64,000 nt of DNA from CALMEC01 sp963765105. Lineage in GTDB: Bacteria; Actinomycetota; Thermoleophilia; Miltoncostaeales; Miltoncostaeaceae. Numbering within the stretch: position 1 is the stretch's first letter; each line of letters starts with the position of its first letter. Under the pieces are notes generated by a model. It had not been told where the DNA came from. It made no database searches and saw only the letters and a list, made by a program, of their open reading frames with translations. The stretch is from contig CAVXUW010000003.1 in assembly GCA_963765105.1 (NCBI GenBank), positions 82,608 to 146,607 of the forward strand, read 5' to 3'. Of this stretch, positions 15,692 to 23,760 are shown one piece after another. The position numbers and the translations under genes are program-made.

Positions 15692-17680
15692 GTGCAGGAT
15701 GCGGTTGCGGTTGCCGTGGGGCAGGACCCCGATCCGACCGACCCTTTCCGGGGTCTCTACATCACCGATGAGCATGCGGGCGTCGTGGCCACCGCCGGGT
15801 TCGACGAACATCCCGACGATCGCCTTGCCGACCTTGTTGATCGGATGGATTTCGACGAAATCGATGCCGCCATCCTCGGGCTCGTCGCCGCCCCGGACGT
15901 GGCCCCCGGTTACGGGCGCCTCTACGCATACCTCCACGACGACGTCACTCGCAAGCTCCCCAGTGTCGGGCTCATCACCCGACTGTTGACCCCCGTGTTC
16001 GATGCCGCGGCGGTGCGCGAGCATCTCGACGTCGATTCACCACTGCGGCGCAGCGGGGTGATCCGCATGTACGACGAGCGCGGGGAAACGCCACTGCAGG
16101 ACCGGCCACTTCGCGTTGCCGATGCCGTCGCCGGCTTTCTGATCGGTTCCGACCTTGCGGGGATGGCCACTGGCGGTCGGATCACACGGCACGAACCGAG
16201 TGGGGACCCACTCGGTCGAGACGACACCGTTGCGGAGATCGCGCATCGATTGATGTCCGGGCGCCTACCGCTGGTGGTGTGCGGGCCGGATGCCATCGCG
16301 CTCGTCGTTCGCGCGGCGTCCTTCCCGGTGCTCGCCGTCGACGTGGCGGGGCTCACCGATGGGGAGGCCCTCCGCGACGCGGTGCTCGGCGCCACAATCG
16401 AGGGCCGGCTCCTCGTTGTTCAGAACCTCACTGAAACGCTGCCCGAGCAGCGCGCCATGATCGGCGCGGCGCTGGACGCGATTGTCATGAGGTACGTCAT
16501 CTGTGACGCCGAACCTGGCGCAGCTTTTGTTCTGGGTGGCCGGCCCGCGATCCACATCGCGATTCCCGATCCGTCACAGGCCGAACGTCGTGAGGCCTGG
16601 TTGTGGCACAGCGGCGCCGAGGATGTGGAGGCAGCGGCCGCCAAGTACCGCTTGTCGATGACTCAAATTGCACAGGCGTCTGCCCTGGCGGCTGATGTGG
16701 CTTCGGCTGACGGCGTGATGATCGCACCTGCGCATCTCGACGAGGGCGCCCGGCAGGCATCCGGCGGAACGCTCGGCGAGCTGGCCACGCGCGTTCACCC
16801 CGCCTACACCTGGGATCAACTCATCCTGCCCGAGCGCCCACTTGCGATGCTGCGCTCGATCTTCGGCTTCGTGCGCCATCGCGACCTGGTGCTGTCGGAC
16901 TGGGGGTATGAGCGGGCGCTTGCCCAGAACCAAGGCATCAAAGTTCTGTTTGCGGGTGACTCGGGTACCGGCAAGACCATGGCCGCACAGGTTCTGGGCC
17001 GTGAGCTGGGGCTCGAGATCTTCCGCGTGGACTTGGCGACGACGGTGAGCAAGTACATCGGGGAGACGGAGAAGAATCTCGATCGCATCTTTGCCGGCGC
17101 AGAGGGATCCAACGCGATGCTCTTCTTCGACGAGGCCGACGCCCTGTTCGGCAAGCGGTCCGACGTCGGCGATGCCCACGATCGTTACGCCAACCTCGAG
17201 ACGGCCTACCTGTTACAGCGCATGGAGGGCTACCCGGGTGCGGTGATCCTGGCGACGAACTACCGCCACAACATCGACGACGCGTTCCTCCGCCGACTCG
17301 ATGTGGTCATCGACTTCCCGTTTCCCGACGAGCGTGACCGTGAGCGCATCTGGCGCGTCGCCCTGCCCGCGTCGGCTCCGGTGGCGGACGATCTGGATCT
17401 CACGTTCCTCGCGACCAGGTTCAAGCTCTCGGGCGGCGGCATCCGCAACGCGTCGCTCGCCGCGGCCTTCCTCGCCGCCGACGACGGAGGGCTCATCACG
17501 ATGGATCACCTCGTCCAGGGCGTCGCGAACGAGTACGCGAAGCTCGGTCGCCTCACCATGGAGACCGAGTTCGAGCGCTTCCACGGCCTCGTCACCGGGG
17601 CGAGGACGACGGGGGCGTTGACAACCGACGACGCCGATGCGTGGGCGTTGAGCTCCGCCGAGCGCGGTCCCGCGTCGTGA
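15692..17680 (+). CDS. eCIS AAA+ ATPase (Afp15/Pvc15-like)
   Basis: A 662-aa protein with an N-terminal helical domain and a C-terminal AAA+ module. It shows Walker A GDSGTGKTMAA (about residue 425), Walker B AMLFFDEADALFG (about residue 478), sensor 1 VILATNYRHN and the arginine-finger region DAFLRRLDVVIDFPFP. ATPases of this architecture are hallmark genes of eCIS loci and are needed for particle assembly. It starts at GTG 15692, the first normal start after an in-frame stop, though a plausible frame (GFVEISRL) continues a little upstream without one. Its stop overlaps the next gene (GTGA). Confidence 0.88.
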   Translation: MQDAVAVAVGQDPDPTDPFRGLYITDEHAGVVATAGFDEHPDDRLADLVDRMDFDEIDAAILGLVAAPDVAPGYGRLYAYLHDDVTRKLPSVGLITRLLTPVFDAAAVREHLDVDSPLRRSGVIRMYDERGETPLQDRPLRVADAVAGFLIGSDLAGMATGGRITRHEPSGDPLGRDDTVAEIAHRLMSGRLPLVVCGPDAIALVVRAASFPVLAVDVAGLTDGEALRDAVLGATIEGRLLVVQNLTETLPEQRAMIGAALDAIVMRYVICDAEPGAAFVLGGRPAIHIAIPDPSQAERREAWLWHSGAEDVEAAAAKYRLSMTQIAQASALAADVASADGVMIAPAHLDEGARQASGGTLGELATRVHPAYTWDQLILPERPLAMLRSIFGFVRHRDLVLSDWGYERALAQNQGIKVLFAGDSGTGKTMAAQVLGRELGLEIFRVDLATTVSKYIGETEKNLDRIFAGAEGSNAMLFFDEADALFGKRSDVGDAHDRYANLETAYLLQRMEGYPGAVILATNYRHNIDDAFLRRLDVVIDFPFPDERDRERIWRVALPASAPVADDLDLTFLATRFKLSGGGIRNASLAAAFLAADDGGLITMDHLVQGVANEYAKLGRLTMETEFERFHGLVTGARTTGALTTDDADAWALSSAERGPAS

Positions 17681-18645
17681 GCCGCCACGCGCCGCCCTAT
17701 CCCGGCCCGTCGCCCGGCGCCAATGCCGGGTTGCTCCCCGTCACCACCCAGGTACCGCTCAGCACGATGCTCGCGGACCTTGACGCCACCCTTACGGCGC
17801 TCCTTCGTCGCGAGCTCGACCGTCACGGGCTCGACCGGGTCAACGTCGCGTTCGACGCGCCGACCCGCGACTGGGCCGCGGCGCTCTCGACCCCCACCGT
17901 GAGCGTATTCCTCTATGACCTGCGCGAGTCGGCCCACCACACCGCAATGGACTGGCAGCCGCAGCTGCGCGGCGACCGGCGCATTGACGAGCGCCCCCCG
18001 CTGCTCATCGACGTCTCCTTCGGCATCAGCGCCTGGACCCGGGAGATCGAAGACGAGCACCGCCTGCTGTCGCAGGTGCTCAGCATTCTCTACGCCTACC
18101 CACAGCTCGGCCCGGACGACCTCGTCGGGACGCTCCGCAGTCAGCCGATTGACCGGTTCCCCATCCATACCCGCCTCGCCGCCTCTCGCGAAGGCCCTCA
18201 CGGCTGGTGGGGGTCGATGGGTGGGGCACACAAAGCGTCGATCGACTACCGGGTCTCGCTCGCCGCTCTCGCGGGAACGTTCGTGGAGCGTGGCCCCGAG
18301 ACGCGGGCCCCGACGATCCGGATGCAGGAGCGCGATGGGCCGCGCGGCCACATCGATGAGCGAACCAGCGCCGCGGGCGCCGTACGAGACCCCACCGGAA
18401 AGCCGGTCGCCGATACCTGGGTCTTGCTCCCGGATATCGGGACGATGGCCGTCACCGACGGGGATGGGCGCTACCGTTTTTCGAGCGTGCCGAACGGTCG
18501 TCACCGCATCGTCGCGCGCACCCCGGCCGGCGAACGCATCGAGACAAGCTTCGAGATTCCCGGGGCTCCGGCCGACCTCGTCGTCGGCGCCGGGCCGGGT
18601 GCCGGGGTCCCCAACGGCGGCGTGCGCACCGGTCGCGTGCTCTGA
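17677..18645 (+). CDS. eCIS tube-terminator/cap protein, DUF4255 (Afp16-like) with CnaB-like tail
   Basis: The 322-aa product has a DUF4255 domain (about residues 25-210; MLADLDATLTALLRRELD, VSVFLYDLRES, LLSQVLSILYAYPQL), the family of the terminal cap that ends the tube and sheath in Afp and PVC particles. After it (about residues 230-300) comes a carboxypeptidase-regulatory/CnaB-like fold (GAVRDPTGKPVADTWVLL, DGDGRYRFSSVPNGRHRI). That extra domain is not in the basic Afp16 and could decorate the distal end. The GTG at 17677 overlaps the ATPase stop. A stem-loop at 18655-18682 follows. Confidence 0.85.
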   Translation: MSRHAPPYPGPSPGANAGLLPVTTQVPLSTMLADLDATLTALLRRELDRHGLDRVNVAFDAPTRDWAAALSTPTVSVFLYDLRESAHHTAMDWQPQLRGDRRIDERPPLLIDVSFGISAWTREIEDEHRLLSQVLSILYAYPQLGPDDLVGTLRSQPIDRFPIHTRLAASREGPHGWWGSMGGAHKASIDYRVSLAALAGTFVERGPETRAPTIRMQERDGPRGHIDERTSAAGAVRDPTGKPVADTWVLLPDIGTMAVTDGDGRYRFSSVPNGRHRIVARTPAGERIETSFEIPGAPADLVVGAGPGAGVPNGGVRTGRVL

Positions 18646-18654
18646 CACGTCGCA

Positions 18655-18682
18655 CATTCGGGCAACGCAGGCTGCCCGAATG
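18655..18682 (+). terminator. Intercistronic stem-loop between cap and receiver-like gene
   Basis: CATTCGGGCA at 18655-18664 pairs perfectly with TGCCCGAATG at 18673-18682 around an 8-nt loop. It lies 10 nt after the cap gene stop. No U-run follows, so it may be an attenuator or RNA-processing site separating low-copy (ATPase, cap) from high-copy (sheath, tube) genes. Confidence 0.5.
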
Positions 18683-18734
18683 CCTGTCCACACCGCCATA
18701 GGCGCGGGGCGCTGCGAAGAGCAGCATCCGTTGC

Positions 18735-19115
18735 GTGAAGACCGATGCATCGCCCCGCCGTCCAACTGTTCTGATCGGGAACGTTGGTCCCATCGTTCAG
18801 CTCAGCATGAGCCGTCTCTTTACCGACCAAGGTGTCGAACATGTCCAGGAGGACCGGGCCGGGTCGATCGTCGCTCAGGTTGAGCAGCTCGCGCCCAAGG
18901 CGGTTGTCTTGAGCCTGGAGGAGGAGCGGCACGCGTCGCTCGGCGCCCGCGTCCGCGTGGTGGCGCCGGCGGCCAAGATCATCCTCTGGGCACGGAACGA
19001 GCGGGAGATGGAGGTCTACGACCCGGGGAGCCTCATGCCCCGCCGGATCGGTCACGCATTGCCGGACGCGCTCATCCGAGAGGTGAGCACGCAAACGATC
19101 GTTGGAGAGGACTGA
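18735..19115 (+). CDS. Degenerate receiver-like protein in the eCIS locus
   Basis: The 126-aa product folds on paper like a response-regulator receiver: a first strand PTVLIGNVGPIVQ, a repeated beta-alpha pattern, AVVLSLEEERH and AAKIILWARN. The position expected to hold the phospho-acceptor Asp at the end of the third strand reads Ser (VVLSLEEE), and the usual acidic pair after strand 1 is missing, so it is probably not phosphorylated in the normal way. It starts at GTG 18735 and ends just before the sheath gene. A regulatory or scaffolding role is inferred. Confidence 0.55.
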   Translation: MKTDASPRRPTVLIGNVGPIVQLSMSRLFTDQGVEHVQEDRAGSIVAQVEQLAPKAVVLSLEEERHASLGARVRVVAPAAKIILWARNEREMEVYDPGSLMPRRIGHALPDALIREVSTQTIVGED

Positions 19116-19116
19116 C

Positions 19117-20724
19117 ATGCCGGTTTACATGACGCCTGGCGTCTATGTCGAAGAGGTCGCCTCCCAGTCGAAACCGATCGAGGGCGTCGGCACGGCCGTC
19201 GCATCGTTCGTCGGTCTCGCGCCGGGCGGCCCCATCAACACACCGATGCGGGTGTCCAACTGGACCGAGTTCTCCCGCATCTATAGCGATCCCAAGAACC
19301 CGGAGAACGGCCCGTTCGTGGACGGCGCCTTCCTCGCCCACTCGGTCTACGGGTTCTTCCAAAACGGCGGGGGCCTCGCATGGATCGTGCGCGTGGCAAC
19401 CGCGGACCCCGGTGCACGGGCGCAGACCGCCCTGCCCGCCGCGACCAATGCCGACGTCGAGGCGTTCCGTGCGATCGCACGCGAGGGCGTCAACGGTGAG
19501 GTCACGGTCGAGATCGTCGAGGACCGGCCCGCAACGAAGGCCGGTGCGTCGGCCGACACGCCCGGAAAGGACGACGCGCCGCCCGCCGGGGACACCCCGC
19601 CGAGCGCCGAGCCGGTCTACCGCCTCATCGTCACCGCCGGTGACCAGCGCGAGGAGTTCGACGGGCTGTCGCTTGCGAAGGGCCGCCACAACCTGGCGAC
19701 GATGGTCAACACGCAGTCGAAGCTCGTCATGATCGAGGAGACCGGGGCCGCCCTTCCCGAGGCCCAGCGCGCGCCGTCGATCGGGACCTACGCCCTCACC
19801 GTTCCGGAGGCCGAGGTGGCTCCGATCACGGCGAAGGAGTTCGAGGGTGACGTCGCTCGCCGCCAGGGCATGGGCAGCCTCGCCGGCATCGACGAGATCA
19901 CGATGGTCTGCATGCCCGACCTGTGGACGGTGCTGAACGGCGATGACGCCCAGGTGCGCGACCTGCAGGGCAAGATGATCGCCCACTGCGAGCAGATGGG
20001 CGACCGCATGGCGATCATCGACGCCCCGCCGAACCTGCTTCCCCAGGACATCCAGAAGTGGCGGATGGACGTCGCCGGGTACGACTCGAAGTTCGCGACG
20101 CTCTACTACCCGTGGGTGGAGGTCATGGACCAGGTGACCCGCAAGCCGATGCTAATCCCGCCGTCCGGTCACGTGGCCGGAACCTGGGCCCGCGTCGACG
20201 CCACCCGGGGTGTCCACAAGGCCCCGGCCAACGAGATCCTGAAAGGCGTGAACGGCCTGGGCTTCCAGGTCACGCACGAGGAGCAGGGCGAGCTCAACCG
20301 CCGCGGCATCAACTGCATCCGCTCGTTCCCGGGCCGTGGCATCCGCATTTGGGGCGCACGAACCCTGTCGAGCGATCCGGAGTGGCGGTACCTCAACGTC
20401 CGGCGCCTGTTCAACTTCGTCGCCGAGTCGATCATCGAGGGCACCCAGTGGGCGGTGTTCGAGCCGAACGACCGTCAGCTGTGGACGCGCCTTCGCATCG
20501 CTTCCGAGAACTTCCTCACGCGCATCTGGCGTGACGGCGCGTTGTTCGGCAGCCGGCCCGAGGAGGCGTTCTTCGTCAAGTGCGACGCCGAGACCAACCC
20601 GCCGGAGCTTGTCGAGGCCGGTCAGGTGGTCATCGAGATCGGCATTTCCCCCGTCAAACCCGCGGAGTTCGTCGTCTTCCGCATCAGCCAGTTCACCGCC
20701 GGCGCCGCTGAGATCAACGGCTAG
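19117..20724 (+). CDS. eCIS contractile tail sheath protein
   Basis: A 535-aa phage-tail-sheath-family protein. The start MPVYMTPGVYVEEVASQSKP is the classical N-terminal sheath strand that links neighbouring subunits. SFVGLAPGGPINTPMRVSNW follows, and the conserved C-terminal domain includes GIRIWGARTLSSDPEWRYLN, RRLFNFVAESI and EIGISPVKPAEFVVFRISQ. A Pro/Ala-rich insertion at about residues 145-170 varies among sheaths. The ATG at 19117 follows GGAGAGG. It forms the contracting outer sleeve around the tube encoded next. Confidence 0.93.
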   Translation: MPVYMTPGVYVEEVASQSKPIEGVGTAVASFVGLAPGGPINTPMRVSNWTEFSRIYSDPKNPENGPFVDGAFLAHSVYGFFQNGGGLAWIVRVATADPGARAQTALPAATNADVEAFRAIAREGVNGEVTVEIVEDRPATKAGASADTPGKDDAPPAGDTPPSAEPVYRLIVTAGDQREEFDGLSLAKGRHNLATMVNTQSKLVMIEETGAALPEAQRAPSIGTYALTVPEAEVAPITAKEFEGDVARRQGMGSLAGIDEITMVCMPDLWTVLNGDDAQVRDLQGKMIAHCEQMGDRMAIIDAPPNLLPQDIQKWRMDVAGYDSKFATLYYPWVEVMDQVTRKPMLIPPSGHVAGTWARVDATRGVHKAPANEILKGVNGLGFQVTHEEQGELNRRGINCIRSFPGRGIRIWGARTLSSDPEWRYLNVRRLFNFVAESIIEGTQWAVFEPNDRQLWTRLRIASENFLTRIWRDGALFGSRPEEAFFVKCDAETNPPELVEAGQVVIEIGISPVKPAEFVVFRISQFTAGAAEING

Positions 20725-20747
20725 CGCCCACACCGTCAGGAGAGAGC

Positions 20748-21206
20748 ATGTCCACGAATCAAGCGGGGTCTCCGTCCCCCGCATCCCATTTTCGCATCAG
20801 CATCGGTGGTCGGGAGGTCGCCGGCCGCTTTCGGGAGTGTGCCGGGCTCGACGCCGAGATGACCGTCATCGAGGACACGGTCATCGACAGCCAGGGCCAC
20901 CCGTTCATCTCCAAGGCCCCGGGCCCGAAGAAGTGGTCGAACATCACGCTCAAGCGTGGCGTGGACCGCTCGCCGGAGGTCTACAAGTGGTTCCAGGAGG
21001 TCTCGAAAGCCGGTCCGGAGAACAACAGGGTCGACGGCTTCATCGAGCTCTGTGACTACACCGGCAACCCCGTCGCGCGGTGGAAGTTCATCCGCGGCTG
21101 GCCCCTCAAGTACGTCGGCGCCTCGCTCGACCCGAAGAGCAGCGAGATCGCCGTGGAGGAGATCCAGATCGCGCACGAGGGTCTGGAACGTGATCTGACC
21201 GTCTAA
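20748..21206 (+). CDS. eCIS inner tube protein 1 (gp19-like)
   Basis: A 152-aa T4 gp19/Hcp-like tube protein, the subunit of the rigid inner tube. Motifs are HFRISIGGREVAGRFRECAG near the N-terminus, then ITLKRGVDRSPEVYKWFQEV and the C-terminal strand EEIQIAHEGLERD. It lies 23 nt after the sheath gene with a GGAGAG ribosome-binding site, as in other eCIS loci. Its stop (TAATG) overlaps the next ATG. A paralogue of about 165 aa sits at 23263. Confidence 0.92.
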   Translation: MSTNQAGSPSPASHFRISIGGREVAGRFRECAGLDAEMTVIEDTVIDSQGHPFISKAPGPKKWSNITLKRGVDRSPEVYKWFQEVSKAGPENNRVDGFIELCDYTGNPVARWKFIRGWPLKYVGASLDPKSSEIAVEEIQIAHEGLERDLTV

Positions 21207-21580
21207 TGAAGACCGAGATCGCATTCACCCTTCCCCGCGGCTACGTCGACGACGCGGGTGCCGTCCACCGTGACGGCACCATGCGCCTGGCCACGGCGCG
21301 GGACGAGATCGAGCCGCTTCGTGACCCGACCGTCCGGCAGAACGACGCCTACCTTTCGGTGCTGCTCTTGTCGCGGGTCGTGACGCGGATCGGTGCGGTC
21401 ACCGAGGTGACACCGTCGTTCGTGGAAGGGTTGTACGCGGTCGACTTCGATCACCTCCAACGCCTGTACGAGCGGGTGAACACCGACGGCGAGCTGGTTG
21501 GCGCCGTCACCTGCCCCTCGTGTGATCATCCGTTCGAGGTCGATCTCTCGGAGATCCAGGATGGTGGCCTGGGGGAATGA
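21206..21580 (+). CDS. Tail-assembly-chaperone-like protein of the eCIS locus
   Basis: The 124-aa protein sits right after the tube gene, where phages and eCIS encode small assembly proteins. It has TEIAFTLPRGYVDDAGAV, a central LSVLLLSRVVTRIGAV helix, and a C-terminal pair of cysteines (CPSCDHPFEV) that could bind metal. The acidic C-terminus is typical of tail assembly chaperones. Function is inferred from position and pattern. It overlaps the next gene (ATGA). Confidence 0.6.
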   Translation: MKTEIAFTLPRGYVDDAGAVHRDGTMRLATARDEIEPLRDPTVRQNDAYLSVLLLSRVVTRIGAVTEVTPSFVEGLYAVDFDHLQRLYERVNTDGELVGAVTCPSCDHPFEVDLSEIQDGGLGE

Positions 21581-21750
21581 GAGGGCCGTCTCCCGATGAA
21601 CTTGTCACCGAGACGGCCCGCCTCGCACACCGGTTCCACTGGTCGTTGGACACCATCCTCGATCTCGAGCACCGGGATCGCAAACGATTCCTGGCCGCCT
21701 CCGACGCGGTGATGGACAGCGCACAGGAGGCGACGTGGACGAGCGTGTGA
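21577..21750 (+). CDS. DUF6760-like small eCIS protein (57 aa)
   Basis: A 57-aa ORF with the core ETARLAHRFHWSLDTILDLE followed by HRDRKRFL, which matches my memory of DUF6760, a tiny helical protein regularly encoded between the tube gene and the second tube gene in eCIS loci. Its start overlaps the preceding stop (ATGA) and its end overlaps the next gene's GTG at 21735. The homologous segment of phage proteins often reads as a bypass of the tail-assembly chaperone, but no role is established. Confidence 0.75.
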   Translation: MRGPSPDELVTETARLAHRFHWSLDTILDLEHRDRKRFLAASDAVMDSAQEATWTSV

Positions 21751-22871
21751 CCGACCTCACCGAGCCCGTCGCCGCACGTGTCCCCAACCTGGGACGCCGC
21801 ATCGCGTCGCGCTCGGCTGGTCTTACTGTCCGACGAAGCGAAACGCTGGCCGGGGCGGTCGCCGGTCGCCGGACGTCACGGACCGTCGCGGACATCGTCC
21901 CGTTGACGATCGCGCGTCGTCCACCTCGTCCGATGATCGCCGCTGCCGCCGCTCCGCAACAGACCGCAGTGGCAATGGCTCCATCCGCGCCGGCGCCGGA
22001 GCGCTCCGACACCGAGTTCAGTGACTTCGCCTACCGATGGATGTTCGGCGACGGCGAGGTCCAGGGGATCCCGTTCGCCGATGGAGCAGGTCTCGCCGTT
22101 CTCGCCGCTCGGGAGGGGCCCGCCGACGAGGACACCGCGTCGCCCGATGAGGTCGAATCCTCTCCGGCCCTCGCGCCCGACCTCGCCAGCGACACATCGG
22201 CCGAGCGGGCGGCTCTGCCCGGCATTCCGCGGGGCCGTGTCCAGGAAATCTCACAGTACCGCCTCTCGCGTACCCCGCCGCCGGTCGCGTCGACCGAGCC
22301 ACTGCGACACGTGGATGCCTCGGCCTCCTCCGCGACGTCGGTCGCCACGGTCTCCCGCGCAATCGAGGAATTCGGCCCCGCGGCCTACCGCGGGCCGTCG
22401 CCGGTCGCGCCCGCCTCCGCGTTCTCCGATACGGATGTTGCGCCGACGCCGTACGATCGCTCGGCAGAGGTGGGCTCCCCCGCCGTCGCCTCGGTCAGCG
22501 AGGCGCCCCGGGAGCCCCGGGAACGTGTCCCGATGCAGGCCCTGGCCGGCAACGCCGACGTGCCGATCACGCGTATCCCCCTGCGTCCCCATCGCCGCCG
22601 GTCCGAGATCCCCCTGACGTACGTCGCCGTGGAGCCGGAGGCGCCTGCCCGGCCCGCGCCTCCCCCGGCCGCCAAATCCGGTGCGGCCCCGCGATCGGCA
22701 GCGAAGCCCACCACATCACGACCGGCGAGCACCAAAAACACCGCCAAGAAACGTCCCTCGGACGCGAAGAAGAAGCCTCCGACGGCGAAGGGGGGAACCG
22801 CGTCGCGCGCGGCGGCGGCCCGATCGCGTCCCGCACACACGGAACGTGCGTCCGGGACGGGTGACGCATGA
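21735..22871 (+). CDS. Long low-complexity eCIS protein, unknown
   Basis: The 378-aa product is mostly disordered and rich in Ala, Pro, Arg and Ser. A short ordered stretch reads FSDFAYRWMFGDGEVQGIPF (about residues 96-115). The C-terminus is a Lys/Arg/Ala/Pro-rich, histone-like tail (KNTAKKRPSDAKKKPPTAKG). It overlaps the DUF6760-like gene by 16 nt, and GTG 21735 gives VDERVTDLTEP. At this position other eCIS loci carry variable proteins. No clear tape-measure gene exists in the locus, so it could be a length ruler or a scaffold, but that is speculation. Confidence 0.55.
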   Translation: MDERVTDLTEPVAARVPNLGRRIASRSAGLTVRRSETLAGAVAGRRTSRTVADIVPLTIARRPPRPMIAAAAAPQQTAVAMAPSAPAPERSDTEFSDFAYRWMFGDGEVQGIPFADGAGLAVLAAREGPADEDTASPDEVESSPALAPDLASDTSAERAALPGIPRGRVQEISQYRLSRTPPPVASTEPLRHVDASASSATSVATVSRAIEEFGPAAYRGPSPVAPASAFSDTDVAPTPYDRSAEVGSPAVASVSEAPREPRERVPMQALAGNADVPITRIPLRPHRRRSEIPLTYVAVEPEAPARPAPPPAAKSGAAPRSAAKPTTSRPASTKNTAKKRPSDAKKKPPTAKGGTASRAAAARSRPAHTERASGTGDA

Positions 22872-23263
22872 ACGGACGCCCAAAGCTCCAGCTCACTCGC
22901 CGGTCCGTCAGTGGTTCGGCAGCACCACCACCGGCCCGCCCCGCGACACCGGCGCACGGCCGGATGGCGGCGACCTTCGGAGCGAGCGCCCCGGCGGCCG
23001 GACCGGTCGGGACCGCGCCCTCCGGCCCGCAGAGCGTCGCGTTCCCGCCTCCACCCGGCCTCGCCGCCGGCGGCGGCTCCGCTCCGATGACAGGGGGCGT
23101 GCCGTTGGCGATGTCGGCCGCCCCGATGGCCGACGCGCCCGCAGCGATTCCGCTCGAGGACCAGATCGACGAGATCTACGAGGCCGTCGTCGAGCGCCTT
23201 CGTCGGGACCTGCTCATCGAACGTGAACGCATGGGTGACCTCGTCGGAGATCTCCTTCGCTGA
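22868..23263 (+). CDS. Small eCIS protein, Ala/Pro-rich with C-terminal helix
   Basis: A 131-aa protein with a low-complexity Ala/Pro/Gly-rich N-terminal two-thirds and one amphipathic helix at the end (DQIDEIYEAVVERLRRDLLI, then ERERMGDLVGDLL). That final helix is shared in style by small proteins preceding the second tube gene in eCIS loci and may dock onto the baseplate hub. It overlaps both neighbours (ATGA at 22868, TGATG at 23261). I do not recognise a named family. Confidence 0.55.
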   Translation: MNGRPKLQLTRRSVSGSAAPPPARPATPAHGRMAATFGASAPAAGPVGTAPSGPQSVAFPPPPGLAAGGGSAPMTGGVPLAMSAAPMADAPAAIPLEDQIDEIYEAVVERLRRDLLIERERMGDLVGDLLR

Positions 23264-23760
23264 TGGCCGACACGCGTACAACCTTCGCGCTGACCGGTGC
23301 GCCCCGAGCCGCCGCCACCCCCGGGCGGTCGGTCGAGATCGCCACGGGCGCCCACTTCAAGGTCGTTCTCACCCACACATCCGACACGCTCCTCGGGGTC
23401 TTCAGCAAGGTCACGGGCCTCACCGCCGAGTACGAGATCTACGAGTACCAAGAGGGCGGCCAGAACGGCTTCCGCCATCGCCTGCGCGGACCCGCGAAGC
23501 ATGGCGACCTCACCCTCATCCGCGGCATCACCGACAGCGGCGCGCTGCTCGACTGGTTCCAGCGCTGCCAGGACAGCGTGAAACGCTCCGACGGGCACAT
23601 CGAGCTTCTCCTTCCGAACAGCGTCTGCGTGCGCAAGTGGACGTTCGAGGGAGCATTTCCCATCAAGTGGGAGGGTCCAGGGCTGCATGCCGCGAGCGGT
23701 GAGGCCGTGACCGAGACGCTGGTGCTCGCCCACTGCGGAATCCGGGAGGTGCCGGTCTGA
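23263..23760 (+). CDS. eCIS inner tube protein 2 (tube initiator, gp19-like)
   Basis: A 165-aa second tube-type protein, homologous in pattern to the 152-aa tube subunit: ATGAHFKVVLTHTSDTLLGV, VFSKVTGLTAEYEIYEYQEG, LTLIRGITDSGALLDWFQRC and the end strand TETLVLAHCGIREV. In Afp/PVC the corresponding Afp5 protein forms the first tube layer on the hub, so this is probably the initiator rather than the repeated subunit. It directly precedes the LysM hub protein. Confidence 0.88.
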   Translation: MADTRTTFALTGAPRAAATPGRSVEIATGAHFKVVLTHTSDTLLGVFSKVTGLTAEYEIYEYQEGGQNGFRHRLRGPAKHGDLTLIRGITDSGALLDWFQRCQDSVKRSDGHIELLLPNSVCVRKWTFEGAFPIKWEGPGLHAASGEAVTETLVLAHCGIREVPV

